Positions 24,279 through 33,499 are shown, numbered from the stretch's first letter. The stretch: DNA of 64,000 bases from Pelomonas sp. Root405 (GCF_001425165.1 NZ_LMDU01000003.1:54766-118765), one strand, 5' to 3'. The notes: generated by a model from the letters alone, not told the origin. Program-made: numbers and translations.

Positions 24279-26966
24279 TCAGTCGAAGGCATAGCTGAAG
24301 TCCCCGTCGGCAACGCCGAGAGCGACCCGCTGCAGCGGCTGGCCGGACGCCGTGCGCGACAGGTACTCGATGGAGACCTTGGGCAGCACGGTGTTGGTCA
24401 GGATGGCGTCGATGATGCGGCCGCCGCTCTCGGCGTTGTTGCAGCGCTTGACGATCAGCTCCACCGCCTCATCGCTGTACTCGAACGGGATGCGGTGGTT
24501 CTCTGCCACTCGCTTGACGATGCGGCCCAGCTGCAGGCGCACGATGCGGGCCAGCATCTCGTCGCTGAGCGGGTAGTACGGGATGGTGACGATGCGGCCC
24601 AGCAGCGCGGGCGGGAAGACCTTCTGCAGCGGCTCGGTCATCGCCGTGGCCAGCGACTCGGGGTCGGGCAGCAGCTCCGGGTCCCGGCACATGTTCATGA
24701 TGAGCTCGGAACCCACATTGCTGGTCAGCAGGATGATGGTGTTCTTGAAGTCGATCATGCGGCCCTCGCCGTCCTCCATCCAGCCCTTGTCGAAGACCTG
24801 GAAGAAGAGTTCATGCACGTCGGGGTGGGCCTTCTCGACCTCGTCCAGCAGCACGACGCTGTAGGGACGGCGGCGCACCGCCTCGGTCAGCACGCCGCCC
24901 TCGCCATAGCCCACGTAGCCGGGAGGCGCGCCCTTGAGCGTGGAGACGGTGTGCGACTCCTGGTACTCGCTCATGTTGATGGTGATGACGTTCTGCTCGC
25001 CGCCGTACAGCGACTCGGCCAGCGCCAGCGCGGTCTCGGTCTTGCCCACGCCCGAGGTGCCGCACAGCATGAACACGCCGATGGGCTTGTTCGGGTTGTC
25101 GAGCTTGGCGCGCGAGGTCTGGATGCGCCGCGCGATCATGTCCAGCCCGTGCTGCTGACCGATGACGCGCTGGCCCAGCGTGGCGCCCAGGCGCAGCACG
25201 GCTTCCAGCTCGTTCTTGACCATGCGGCCGACGGGGATGCCGGTCCAGTCGGCGACGACGCTGGCCACGGCCTGGGCGTCGACCGAGGGAAGGATCAGCG
25301 GCGCATCGCCTTGCAGCTCAGCCAGTTGCGCCTGGGCGGCGTGCATCTCGGCAAGCAGCGCATCACGGTCGGGTTGCGCCGAGGCCGCTTCGTCGACCGG
25401 CTGGCTTTCACCGTCGATAGGGCCGCGCAGCTTGGCGCGCAGGTCGAGGATCTTCGCGACGACATTCTTCTCCTGAGTCCAGCGCACCTCCAGCGTGGCA
25501 AGCCGCGCCCGCTCGTTGGCCAGCTTCTCTTCCACGGACACGCCGCGGTCGCCGATATGCACGCCCACCTGGGCCTCGCGGCCAATGATGCCCTGCTCTA
25601 TTTCCAGCGATTCGATGCGGCGCTTGCAGTCTTCGACCTCGGCCGGCATCGCATGCTGGCTGACGGCCACACGTGCGCACGCGGTGTCGAGCAGGCTCAC
25701 GGCCTTGTCCGGCAACTGGCGGGCGGGGATGTAGCGGTGCGACAGCTTGACCGCCGCCTCGATGGCCTCGTCGAGCAGCTGGACCTTGTGGTGCTTCTCC
25801 AGCACCGTGGCCACGCCGCGCAGCATCAGGATGGCCTTCTTCTCGTCGGGCTCTTCGACCTGCACGGTCTGGAAGCGGCGGGTCAGCGCCGGGTCCTTCT
25901 CGATGTACTTCTTGTACTCGGCCCAGGTGGTGGCGCCCACCGTGCGCAGGTTGCCGCGCGCCAGAGCAGGCTTGAGCAGGTTGGCCGCATCACCCGTGCC
26001 GGCCGCGCCGCCAGCGCCCACCAGCGTGTGGATCTCGTCGATGAACAGGATGATGGGCGTGGGGCTGCCCTGCACCTCGTCGATGACCTGGCGCAGGCGC
26101 TGCTCGAATTCGCCCTTCATGGAGGCACCCGCCTGCAGCAGGCCGATGTCCAGCGTCAGCAGCGTCACGCCCTGCATGGGCGGCGGCACGTCGCCGCGCG
26201 CCAGGCGCAGCGCGAAGCCTTCCACCACGGCTGTCTTGCCGACACCGGCCTCGCCGGTCAGCAGCGGGTTGTTCTGGCGGCGGCGCATCAGGATGTCGAC
26301 GATCTGGCGGATCTCGTCGTCGCGGCCCGTGACAGGGTCGATCTCGCCCTTGCGCGCCTTCTCGGTCAGGTCGACGGTGAACTTCTTCAACGCCTCCTGG
26401 CGGCCCATCGCGGCCGGCGCCATCGCGCCTTCGGCCTGGCCGGGCTGGGCGCCGTTCAACGCACTGCCATCGGTGGCGCCCAGGCCCGCTTCGCCGGTCT
26501 TGCCGACCAGGCTTTGCAGCTTGTCGCCCAAGTCGTCGGCCTTGATCTTCTCGAACTGGCGCGAGATGCCGACCAACGCGTCGCGCAGCGTACGTGTGGA
26601 CAGAAGCGCCAGCAGCAGGTGGCCCGAACGCACCTGCGCATCGCCGTACATCAGCGTCGCGTAGACCCAACCCTGCTGGATGGCGTGGGTGATGTGCTCG
26701 GAGAAGTCGCTGATGGCGGTGGAGCCGCGCGGCAGCCGGTCCAGCGCCGTCGTCACGTCACGCGCCAACGCGGCGGCGTCCAGCCCGTAGTGACGCACGA
26801 TGGCGCTGACGTCGGACTCGTTGTTCTCCAGCAGCTGCGTGAGCCAGTGCACCAGTTCCACATACGGGTTGCCCCGGAGCTTGCAGAAGACGGTGGCGCC
26901 CTCGATGGACTTGTAGGCCAGCGGGTTGAGCTTGCCAAACAAGGCTTGGCGGCTGATATCGGTCAT
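24279..26966 (-). CDS. tssH: T6SS sheath-recycling ATPase ClpV (TssH)
   Basis: An 895-aa AAA+ unfoldase of the ClpV family, which disassembles contracted TssB/TssC sheaths. Two ATPase modules are visible: GEAGVGKT (238-245) and a second Walker A, GTSGVGKT, near residue 630, with FIDEIHTLVGAGG and LLDEVEKAHPDVHEL as Walker B regions. The N-domain (about 1-150) starts with LFGKLNPLAYKSIEGA, typical of ClpV rather than ClpB. It is the first gene of its unit. A strong ECF-type element lies 19 nt upstream of the ATG, implying a leader of only about a dozen nucleotides that still includes an AGGAGA ribosome-binding site. Confidence 0.97.
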   Translation of the reverse strand: MTDISRQALFGKLNPLAYKSIEGATVFCKLRGNPYVELVHWLTQLLENNESDVSAIVRHYGLDAAALARDVTTALDRLPRGSTAISDFSEHITHAIQQGWVYATLMYGDAQVRSGHLLLALLSTRTLRDALVGISRQFEKIKADDLGDKLQSLVGKTGEAGLGATDGSALNGAQPGQAEGAMAPAAMGRQEALKKFTVDLTEKARKGEIDPVTGRDDEIRQIVDILMRRRQNNPLLTGEAGVGKTAVVEGFALRLARGDVPPPMQGVTLLTLDIGLLQAGASMKGEFEQRLRQVIDEVQGSPTPIILFIDEIHTLVGAGGAAGTGDAANLLKPALARGNLRTVGATTWAEYKKYIEKDPALTRRFQTVQVEEPDEKKAILMLRGVATVLEKHHKVQLLDEAIEAAVKLSHRYIPARQLPDKAVSLLDTACARVAVSQHAMPAEVEDCKRRIESLEIEQGIIGREAQVGVHIGDRGVSVEEKLANERARLATLEVRWTQEKNVVAKILDLRAKLRGPIDGESQPVDEAASAQPDRDALLAEMHAAQAQLAELQGDAPLILPSVDAQAVASVVADWTGIPVGRMVKNELEAVLRLGATLGQRVIGQQHGLDMIARRIQTSRAKLDNPNKPIGVFMLCGTSGVGKTETALALAESLYGGEQNVITINMSEYQESHTVSTLKGAPPGYVGYGEGGVLTEAVRRRPYSVVLLDEVEKAHPDVHELFFQVFDKGWMEDGEGRMIDFKNTIILLTSNVGSELIMNMCRDPELLPDPESLATAMTEPLQKVFPPALLGRIVTIPYYPLSDEMLARIVRLQLGRIVKRVAENHRIPFEYSDEAVELIVKRCNNAESGGRIIDAILTNTVLPKVSIEYLSRTASGQPLQRVALGVADGDFSYAFD

Positions 26967-26985
26967 TTGGAGATCTCCTCGGTGC

Positions 26986-27013
26986 TAAGTGACCGGGGGC
27001 GCCGTTCGGTTCC
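26986..27013 (-). promoter_or_regulatory. ECF-type promoter element of clpV
   Basis: The minus strand reads GGAAC (27013-27009), 15 nt, GTCACTTA (26993-26986). It matches the tssK, OmpA-type and kinase elements except for one base of the -10 block, and heads the clpV-vgrG-DUF4123 unit. Confidence 0.72.
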
Positions 27014-27060
27014 AGGGAAGAGCCGCGATGAATGCGGTTGGGCGCAGGAGAGCGGGTGGA

Positions 27061-27203
27061 CCTGATGCTTCGTGTCCCCCGGGCCGCTGCGCGGCCCTCC
27101 TCCTTTACCTTCGCATCAGGCCCACCCGGCCTCCTGCTTAGCGCCGCTTTGGGTTGACGCCGCGAGAACCCTCTGGTGGATGAGCCGGGATGCGGGGGAC
27201 ACG
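27061..27203. other. Intergenic inverted repeats between clpV and tssG
   Basis: In the 269-nt gap between the clpV start and the tssG stop lies a perfect hairpin gggccgc/gcggccc (27081-27097). It is enclosed by cctgatgc (27061-27068) and gcatcagg (27113-27120). A cgtgtccccc block at 27071-27080 is inverted as gggggacacg at 27194-27203. This is probably transcription-termination or repeat DNA closing the tssA-tssG unit; no gene is seen. Confidence 0.45.
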
Positions 27204-27235
27204 GAGTAATTGCGTGCCCCGTCCCGGCGCCCTAC

Positions 27236-28294
27236 CTAATCCAAATGCGCCGGCGCCAACGAAGCCTTCAGCGGCGCCCTGCAAATGCTCTCGACATTCA
27301 TGATGAGCTGGTCGGCGCGCGCTCGTGGAAGCTGTGTGTTCAACCAGGCGCTGCGCCCCAGTTGCCCGATGGCCCGCTGGCGCCCCAAACCCCAGGCCGG
27401 CACCTCGGCCGGTTGCAGGCGCAGTTGGACATCCCACGCAAATTCGAGGCCGACGAACTGCCGCACCATCGCCTGCAGTGCTTTAAGCCGCTGGCCCTGT
27501 GGCAGGAAGGCCTCGAAGTCGGGCCACTTCACCGGGCCGATGACGATGCGGAACTTGTGCTGCACGTCCCAGACCTGGCGGCCCAGCATGGCGCCGCGGC
27601 CCAGGGCGACGCCAGGCCCGCTGTAGCGGCCGATGCGGGTGCGCTCGTCGGGGTCGAGCGCCATCCAGTGGCCACAGAACTGCTGTACCTGCACTGGCAC
27701 GCCGAAGCGCAGCGCGATCCAGGATTGCAGGCCGTCGGCATCGCGGGCCGAGCGCGCCAAGCGCCCGGCGAAGAAGAGCTTGGGGAAGTCGCCTAAGGCG
27801 TCGCGTTCGCGCCGCGAAGGCTCGGCCAGGCCGACGAGGGCGCCGACGTGGCGCACGATGGGCGCCTCCTGGCCGCGGTCCATGCTGACGACCGGGTTGG
27901 CGCGCGCCCAGGCACGGTAGAACAGCAGGCCGAAGCGGTGCAGCAGCATGTCCACGAAGGCGCCGAAGCTGCGGTCGCCATGGTGCATCTGGCGCTCGCG
28001 CGCGTACTCGGTCAGGTGGGTGGGCAGGGCGCCGTTGGGGCCGAACAGGCCGATGACGCGCTGCACCAGGCGCGGCGGCCCGAAGGCATTGGGCTCCAGA
28101 CGCGTGATGGGCGTGGGCGCGAAGTTCAGCGCCGCCTCGCCGCTGAAGCGCAGCGGCTCATCGCCCGGGCGCAGCGCGTCGCCCAGGCGCGGCTTGTTCG
28201 GGTGGGCGGCCTCGATGCGGCGCAGGGCCTGGAAGAGGTCGAAGCGGCCCGGCCGCGCCCGCAGCGCGTCGAAGACCTTTTCGCCTTCGCTCAT
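27236..28294 (-). CDS. tssG: T6SS baseplate protein TssG (ImpH)
   Basis: A 352-aa TssG, the baseplate wedge protein that pairs with TssF. Signature segments are RPGRFDLFQALRRIE, EPLRFSGEAALNFAPTPI, LFGPNGALPTHLTEYARE and FVDMLLHRFGLLFYRAW. It is the last gene of the unit starting at tssA. Its ATG overlaps the tssF TGA as ATGA, so the two wedge proteins are translationally coupled. Length is normal for the family. Confidence 0.95.
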   Translation of the reverse strand: MSEGEKVFDALRARPGRFDLFQALRRIEAAHPNKPRLGDALRPGDEPLRFSGEAALNFAPTPITRLEPNAFGPPRLVQRVIGLFGPNGALPTHLTEYARERQMHHGDRSFGAFVDMLLHRFGLLFYRAWARANPVVSMDRGQEAPIVRHVGALVGLAEPSRRERDALGDFPKLFFAGRLARSARDADGLQSWIALRFGVPVQVQQFCGHWMALDPDERTRIGRYSGPGVALGRGAMLGRQVWDVQHKFRIVIGPVKWPDFEAFLPQGQRLKALQAMVRQFVGLEFAWDVQLRLQPAEVPAWGLGRQRAIGQLGRSAWLNTQLPRARADQLIMNVESICRAPLKASLAPAHLD

Positions 28295-30156
28295 AGCAAT
28301 GCTCGGGCGCCGCTCAGAGGCGCCCAGCGCTTGAGCTCGCCCCGCGTGCGCGATACCAGCTGTGTCTGCACGAAGCTGTTCATCGACACATGTCGGCTGA
28401 AGTAGTGGTGCAGCACGGCGCCCAGCAGCGTGGCGCTGCCGCCCTCGAAGGACAGCTCGTCCACCTCGACGCGCACCTCCAGCCCGCGGCCGAAGGCGAT
28501 GGGGCCCGGGGCCGGGTGGCGGCGCACGACCGGGCTGGCGCTGACCGCGCGCAGGCCCTCCACCTGGCGCAGCATGCCGGCGTCGTTGCTCTGCGCGAAC
28601 AGGGCGATCAGTTCGCGCAAGGCCAGCGCACCGCGGTCCGGGTCTTCGTTGACGAGGGACAGGTAGTTCAGCGACAGCAGCGACAGCAGCCGCCAGGCGA
28701 GCGGCCCCTCTCGCATTGCGCTGACCGGCCGCGACGGGCCGGCGACGATGCCTACGCTCTGCACCGGCGCGCGGCTTTCCAGCGTCAGGCCCCCATCGCC
28801 ACTGCCGGACGGCATGAACAGCGGAAGGTCGCGGTTGGTGCAGCGCACCTGGGCGCCAAGCTGGCGCAACTCGCTGCGATAGGGCGCGCGCTGTAGGTCG
28901 ACCAGCGACAAGAAGACTTCCGACGCCACATAGGCCGAGCGCGGTCCTTCGCGCTTGCCGCGCTCGCTGGTGAGGCGGGGTTCACGCAGCGCGCTGAAGA
29001 AGCCGGCCGCGCCCGCCGGGTCGGCGTGCGGCACGTCGAACAGCGGCAGGAACTTCAGCTCGTCGCTGTCGTTGGAGTAGCCGGTGACCGAGGCGACGTC
29101 GAAGACCTCGAAGTCGTTGCCGGCGAGGCGATCCGGAATGACCTGGAAGGCGGTGCTGCTGTCGTCCACCGCGATGCGCTCGGCGCGGCGCTCGAACAGG
29201 TTGATGGCCGGCACGCAATTCAGCGCGAAGTTGGCCGGCTCGCCGCCGCCCTCCAGCGAGGCCTCGTAGCGGTCGAACAGCAACACCAGCTCGAAGGCGT
29301 TGCCAGCCGTGCGCGCGAAGGCGGGCGCCAGGCCATCGACGTCGATGAAGAGGAAGCGCTGCGGGAATGCGAAGTACTCCTGCATCAGCCGCGTGCCGGA
29401 CAGGCCGCGCAGCGTGACCGGCAGCATGGCCTCGTCATCGTGCAGGCCGACGGCGCGCACGCTTTCGGGGCCGAGAAAGCTGCGTTGGGCGTCCTTGCCG
29501 CCCGGCCCGGCCAGCACGCCGACGCAGCGGCAGGTGGCCAGCTCGTGCAGCTTCAGCGCCACGTCTTGCAACCCGCCCATGAAGAAGCGCAGGCTGTCCA
29601 GCGGCAGCTGGGCGAAGCGCATGCCCGCGGGCAGCTCCAGGCGCACGCGCACGCCGCTCTTGGGGCGCTCGCGCAGCGGCAGGGCGCTCAGTGGGATGTC
29701 GGTGGCGCTGAGGAAGTACTCGACGCCGGCGACCTTGATCGGCGTCAGCGTGACCGGCTGGGCGGTGCGGAACTCGCAGCGCGTCGGGCCGAGCGCGGTG
29801 CGCGGGCCGAGCAGGGCGCTGCCACGCGGCAACGTGAAGCCGGCGATCAGGTTGGGGTCGTTGGCTGGCTGCAGCTGCGCGACCAGCATCGACGGCAGCG
29901 GCGCGGCCAGGTTGGGGCTGACCATGTCGAGCAGGCGCTGCGCGAGCTGCGGGAACTCGGCGTCCTGCTTGAGCTGCACACGCGCGGCCAGGAAGGCGGC
30001 GCCTTCGAGCAGGCGCTCCACGTAGGGGTCGGCCACCTCCAGGCCTTCCATGCCCAGGCGGCCCGCGATCTTGGGGAACTCGCGCGCGAATTCACCCCCC
30101 ATCTCGCGGAGGTAGCGCAGTTCCTGGTTGTAGTAGCGGAGGAGTCGTGGGTCCAT
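28291..30156 (-). CDS. tssF: T6SS baseplate protein TssF (ImpG)
   Basis: A 621-aa TssF, the baseplate wedge partner of TssG. The ATG at 30156 (MDPRLLRYYNQELRYLREM) gives the conserved family N-terminus; the longer frame would add ten unlikely residues. Further signatures are DPYVERLLEGAAFLAARVQ and a C-terminal HHYFSRHVSMNSFVQTQL. It overlaps tssG by 4 nt. A weak ECF-like element (GGAAC-N16-GCCACTCA) sits 38 nt upstream, between it and the small 106-aa gene, which could give an internal promoter. Confidence 0.95.
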   Translation of the reverse strand: MDPRLLRYYNQELRYLREMGGEFAREFPKIAGRLGMEGLEVADPYVERLLEGAAFLAARVQLKQDAEFPQLAQRLLDMVSPNLAAPLPSMLVAQLQPANDPNLIAGFTLPRGSALLGPRTALGPTRCEFRTAQPVTLTPIKVAGVEYFLSATDIPLSALPLRERPKSGVRVRLELPAGMRFAQLPLDSLRFFMGGLQDVALKLHELATCRCVGVLAGPGGKDAQRSFLGPESVRAVGLHDDEAMLPVTLRGLSGTRLMQEYFAFPQRFLFIDVDGLAPAFARTAGNAFELVLLFDRYEASLEGGGEPANFALNCVPAINLFERRAERIAVDDSSTAFQVIPDRLAGNDFEVFDVASVTGYSNDSDELKFLPLFDVPHADPAGAAGFFSALREPRLTSERGKREGPRSAYVASEVFLSLVDLQRAPYRSELRQLGAQVRCTNRDLPLFMPSGSGDGGLTLESRAPVQSVGIVAGPSRPVSAMREGPLAWRLLSLLSLNYLSLVNEDPDRGALALRELIALFAQSNDAGMLRQVEGLRAVSASPVVRRHPAPGPIAFGRGLEVRVEVDELSFEGGSATLLGAVLHHYFSRHVSMNSFVQTQLVSRTRGELKRWAPLSGARALL

Positions 30157-30193
30157 GGGCGGGGCACGTTGTCGGGCGCCATGCACCCCGTGT

Positions 30194-30222
30194 TGAGTGG
30201 CGTGTCAGCACCGGTTGGTTCC
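30194..30222 (-). promoter_or_regulatory. Weak ECF-type promoter candidate of tssF
   Basis: The minus strand reads GGAAC, 16 nt, GCCACTCA. The spacing is one longer than in the strong sites and the -10 block has one change. It lies in the short gap upstream of tssF. Candidate only. Confidence 0.35.
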
Positions 30223-30224
30223 AC

Positions 30225-30545
30225 TCAAGCCGTGCGCTTGACCTTGTACTTGACGGGCCCGACCTCGTCGACGACCTTCAGGGTCCACTTGACCTTGAAC
30301 CTGGGCAGCAGATAGGTGAGCAGGTCGTCCTTCTTGTAGGGCCCGGTGTTGGGCGCGGACGAGGTCAGCATGACGCCTTCGGAGCGCACCGGCGTGTCGG
30401 GCGCCCCCTCGGGCACCTTGAACTCGATGGAGTCGACGTCCAGCGGTAGCGGCTTGATCTCGCGGTCGCGGTCGTCCCTGGGGTTGCCGTCCTTGAGCTT
30501 GCCGTCCTTGGGCTGGACGGTGCCACCGAGCACTTTGCGCTGCAT
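30225..30545 (-). CDS. Small uncharacterised protein between tssE and tssF
   Basis: A 106-aa basic protein of unknown function, starting MQRKVLGGTVQPKDGKLKDG. It has no signal peptide, membrane helix or Cys motif. A central beta-prone section (DVDSIEFKVPEGAPDTPVRS) and a Lys-rich C-terminus are visible. It starts 18 nt after the tssE stop and ends 68 nt before tssF, so it is cotranscribed with baseplate genes and may be a baseplate accessory protein. The position is the only evidence for that. Confidence 0.65.
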   Translation of the reverse strand: MQRKVLGGTVQPKDGKLKDGNPRDDRDREIKPLPLDVDSIEFKVPEGAPDTPVRSEGVMLTSSAPNTGPYKKDDLLTYLLPRFKVKWTLKVVDEVGPVKYKVKRTA

Positions 30546-30563
30546 GAGAGCTCCTGTCGTGCC

Positions 30564-31097
30564 TCAAGCGCGCATGTCGCGCACGGCGGCCTGGCCGGTA
30601 TCGACATCGACATCGGCATTGAGCAGCAGCTCCAGCGGCACGGGCTGGTTCCACATCTGGCCCTTGATGGTCAGGCGCAGGCTGGTGGGGCGAAGGCCGG
30701 TGCTCATGTCGTTGAGGATGCGCACCTCGACGCTGGCCGGGTCCAGGCGCGGTTCGAAGCGGATGATGGACTGGCGCACCTGGGCTTCGATGATGGGGAA
30801 GTTGTGCACCGTGAAGGACTGGCCGGTCAGCGGCAGGATGCCGAAGTTCAGCACCGAGTCGCGCGCGTAGGCGAGGCTTTGCCAGAGCGCGGCGCGTTCG
30901 GGGTCGCCGTGGTTGGGGTCGGGCTCCTCGCAGACGGCGTTGAACAGCCAGGACAGGTCGCGCAGCACGGCCTCGCGCAGCTGGCGGCGGTTGAGCACGC
31001 GGGCGTCGAGTGCCTCGACCTTGCTGCCGGGGTTGTTGTCGGTAAGCCGGTCCAGCAGCGAGGGCTGCAGCCGGTCCTGGGCGCCCAGGCCGGCCAT
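30564..31097 (-). CDS. tssE: T6SS baseplate protein TssE (gp25-like, ImpF)
   Basis: A 177-aa TssE, the gp25-like protein that nucleates sheath assembly on the baseplate. It has the family pattern RLQPSLLDRLTD, LRRQLREAVLRDLSWLFNA-type segment, DSVLNFGILPLTG and IIRFEPRL. The ATG at 31097 overlaps the tagJ TGA as TGATG, which fixes the start. The long in-frame extension upstream is antisense-like shadow inside tagJ. Confidence 0.93.
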   Translation of the reverse strand: MAGLGAQDRLQPSLLDRLTDNNPGSKVEALDARVLNRRQLREAVLRDLSWLFNAVCEEPDPNHGDPERAALWQSLAYARDSVLNFGILPLTGQSFTVHNFPIIEAQVRQSIIRFEPRLDPASVEVRILNDMSTGLRPTSLRLTIKGQMWNQPVPLELLLNADVDVDTGQAAVRDMRA

Positions 31098-31924
31098 CAG
31101 CTCGCCTCGGTCACATCGAAGGTGATGTCGCGGATGGCCATCAGGTCGTGGTCGCCGATGTCGCTGGTCAGCACGCGCTGGCCGAGGCCCGCGTAGCGCT
31201 CCTCGCCGGGCAGCGGCTGCCATTCGGTCTTGCGCGCCAGATTGATCAGGCCGTCGTCGCTCTTCTCGGAGCCGGGGTAGCGCGTGGGCACCAGGGCGAC
31301 GCTGTTGCCGCCGTTGGTGAAGCTCAGTTGCGCTGGCGTCCAAACGCAATCGCGCAGATCCTCGGGCGCGTCGAAGTGGACCTTGGACAGATGCTTGAAC
31401 GGCACCCAGGTGTAGTGGCCGTTCAGGCAGACCTCCAGCACCGGGCCCAGGCGCGAGTCGGCGTCGGCCAGCCATTCGAAGCGCTGACCGTCGAGGCTGC
31501 CGGCGTTGGCGGGCGCGGCATCGAAGGCCTTGGCAGCCAGGTCAGCGGCAAGCTGCACGTTGCCTTCACCCTGCTGACGCAGGGACTCGATCAGCTGCGC
31601 CACCCAGGCCTCGGGCTGGCCAAAGACGACGGGCGTGCGCTTGCCGGCGAACACCTCGGCGCGCAGCAGCTCGCAGCGGATAGCGTGGCCAACGGTCTCG
31701 CGCATCGGGATGGCGAGCTTGTCCAGGTCTGCGACGACGTTGAGTTGCGTGTGCGCGCGCTCCCACTGGCCGAGCACGCTGAGCAGCTGCGACAGGAAGG
31801 TGCGCAGCTTCGCGTCGGCCGGCTTGGCGCGCACTGCCTCGGTCAGCTTGGCGAGGGCCGCGCGGGGGTCACCGGCGCGAAGCGATTCTTCAGCGGCTTG
31901 TTGGGGTGTCAGATCAGAAGCCAT
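31097..31924 (-). CDS. tagJ: T6SS accessory protein TagJ (ImpE)
   Basis: A 275-aa ImpE/TagJ-family protein. The N-terminal half is TPR-like helical (AAEESLRAGDPRAALAKL, LRTFLSQLLSVLGQWERA), and the C-terminal half has the ImpE pattern including RFEWLADADSRLGPVLEV and WVPFKHLSKV. TagJ binds the TssB N-terminus in some systems and modulates ClpV recruitment. The ATG at 31924 gives MASDLTPQQAAEESL; it overlaps the zinc-ribbon gene by 11 nt and couples to tssE at its end. Confidence 0.9.
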   Translation of the reverse strand: MASDLTPQQAAEESLRAGDPRAALAKLTEAVRAKPADAKLRTFLSQLLSVLGQWERAHTQLNVVADLDKLAIPMRETVGHAIRCELLRAEVFAGKRTPVVFGQPEAWVAQLIESLRQQGEGNVQLAADLAAKAFDAAPANAGSLDGQRFEWLADADSRLGPVLEVCLNGHYTWVPFKHLSKVHFDAPEDLRDCVWTPAQLSFTNGGNSVALVPTRYPGSEKSDDGLINLARKTEWQPLPGEERYAGLGQRVLTSDIGDHDLMAIRDITFDVTEAS

Positions 31925-32477
31925 GGCCGCAATCGGTACAGAAGCGGGCTTGCCGCGAGAGGGTGACGCCGCAGGCCGGGCAGCTCTTGTGGGTGCTGGC
32001 CATGTCGAAGCCGCATTCGTGGCAGAAGCGTCCGCCTTCGCTGGCTGTCTGGCAGTTGGGGCAGGCCGTGGCGGTGCTCGACGAGGCGCCATAGGCGGCC
32101 GAGCCCGCGCTAGATTTGCCCGCGCAGTCCTTGCAGGTGCCGCTGCTGCTGTTCCAGCATTCGCGGCCGGTCCATTTGCGGCAACCGGTGCAGCGCTCGT
32201 ACAGCGGCGCGGCGGCAGCCATCGCCTCGGCCAGCGCGTCGCCCTTGGCGCCGCTGCCGCCGGCTTCGGCGAACGCGCCGGTCGCGCGGCTGGCCTTGCT
32301 CAGGTCGTGGAACATGAAGGCGAAGCGGCTCAGCCAGCCGGTGATCTGGCCCTTGCGATAGGGCTTGAACGCCGAGCGCGAGCTCTCGCCGCACTTCTCG
32401 CAGAAGAACTCGAACTGGAAGCCGGCGGACACGTCGCTCATCGACGTGCTGATGTCGCGGTAGTTGGTGAGGGCCAT
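31914..32477 (-). CDS. Zinc-ribbon protein in the T6SS operon
   Basis: A 187-aa protein with several zinc-ribbon Cys pairs: C26/C29, C96/C99 with C107 and C115/C118, then two C-terminal ribbons C139/C142-C152/C155 and C166/C169-C180/C183. The Cys clusters are separated by an Ala/Gly-rich linker. No catalytic motif, signal peptide or transmembrane helix is visible. It overlaps the start of tagJ by 11 nt and follows the hcp genes, so it is part of the tssA-tssG unit. A scaffold or nucleic-acid-binding role is possible; its T6SS function is unknown to me. Confidence 0.75.
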   Translation of the reverse strand: MALTNYRDISTSMSDVSAGFQFEFFCEKCGESSRSAFKPYRKGQITGWLSRFAFMFHDLSKASRATGAFAEAGGSGAKGDALAEAMAAAAPLYERCTGCRKWTGRECWNSSSGTCKDCAGKSSAGSAAYGASSSTATACPNCQTASEGGRFCHECGFDMASTHKSCPACGVTLSRQARFCTDCGHGF

Positions 32478-32566
32478 ATCAGTGGTCCAGCGTCTTTGGG
32501 CCGAGCGCCGGGCCGGCTCCCAAGCCGGCCCGTCTGGCGAGGTGCTCGTGGCTCAATGCCGCGAGC

Positions 32567-32636
32567 ATCGCCGTCCCCTCGGGGGACCGACCAGGCTGGC
32601 CGGCGTTCAGCGCGGCCAGATTGGGCGAGGGGCACC
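32567..32636. repeat. Intergenic hairpin repeat, copy 2
   Basis: The block gccgtcccctcgggggac with a trailing ttgggcgaggggc lies in the 160-nt gap between the 283-aa Hcp-like gene and the zinc-ribbon gene. It resembles 14222-14286. Inside an operon it may attenuate transcription after the highly expressed hcp genes. Confidence 0.45.
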
Positions 32637-32637
32637 T

Positions 32638-33489
32638 TCATACGGGCGAGCCGATGTTCTTCATCGTGAAGGCGCGCATCGTGCCCTGCGACGCGGTCTT
32701 GGCCGCCGCCTGGCCGGCGTTGCCGTGCGAGTAGTGCGATGGCGGGTTCTTGTAGACATAGGCCAGTGCGCCGAACTCGCAGGTCCACTCTTCCATCATC
32801 TCGGTCATCGTGTCGGTCACGGCGACCTGCAGCTGATAGTCCAGCAGTCGGATCTTCTGGATGGTGAAGACCAGCGAAGTGCCGTCCATCACGGTGGAAG
32901 AGCGCTTGTGGATGGTCAGCGTGCCCGAGGGGAACACGTCGCCCGCCTTCATCGAGTTCAGCATCTGCGTGCTCGCGATGTCGACGCGCTTGGTGAAGGT
33001 GATCTCGAAATTGCGGTTGCGCTCGGCTTCGTCGACTTCGGACTGGCGTTGCGAATAGCGCAGCTCGTCTTTCGTGCGAGCACGTTCGTTGCCCAGGATC
33101 TCGTTGAAGGTTTCCTTGTGGGTGGCGCGGATGGCGTCGGTCTGCTTCAGGTAATCGGCGTAGATCTCGTCGCGGGCGTCATCGTCGGTCGCGTCGCGCT
33201 GTGCCTTCTGCAGGGCCTTGCCGGCGCGGCGAAGCTCACGCTCCGAGTCTTCCCAGGCATGCCGGGCGCGCACATCGATGCTGCCGCTTTGGCCCACCAG
33301 GTACTTGCGCTTGTTGTAGGCGTCGTCACGACCCTCGGCGTTCTTGCGCTCGCTCTCGTTGTGGAGATTCCAGCGCAAGGACTCGATCAGGACCTGGCCC
33401 TGGAAGAGATGGGACACGGCCTCGCCGGTGACCGGCACGCGGCTCGGTCGCAGCAGGATCATGAAGATGTCGGCACCGCCGTTGGCCAT
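32638..33489 (-). CDS. Hcp-like protein with a charged helical insertion
   Basis: A 283-aa protein. The ends look Hcp-like: ADIFMILLRPSRVPVTGEAV with LIESLRWNLHN at the front, and a beta-rich C-terminal part (FEITFTKRVDIASTQMLN, GTLTIHKRSS, SLVFTIQKIRLLDYQLQV) as in tube proteins. Between them about residues 46-160 form a highly charged helical stretch that looks like a coiled coil (WEDSERELRRAGKALQKAQ). A further tail follows after about residue 245. It is third in a row of three Hcp-type genes, 10 nt after the second. It might be a tube-end or cargo-bearing Hcp. The Hcp assignment is from pattern only. Confidence 0.65.
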   Translation of the reverse strand: MANGGADIFMILLRPSRVPVTGEAVSHLFQGQVLIESLRWNLHNESERKNAEGRDDAYNKRKYLVGQSGSIDVRARHAWEDSERELRRAGKALQKAQRDATDDDARDEIYADYLKQTDAIRATHKETFNEILGNERARTKDELRYSQRQSEVDEAERNRNFEITFTKRVDIASTQMLNSMKAGDVFPSGTLTIHKRSSTVMDGTSLVFTIQKIRLLDYQLQVAVTDTMTEMMEEWTCEFGALAYVYKNPPSHYSHGNAGQAAAKTASQGTMRAFTMKNIGSPV

Positions 33490-33499
33490 GGCAAGCTCT

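Noticed and set aside
24495..27065. 856-aa plus-strand open frame opposite clpV
   Set aside because: Antisense shadow of clpV with biased composition and no recognisable domain.
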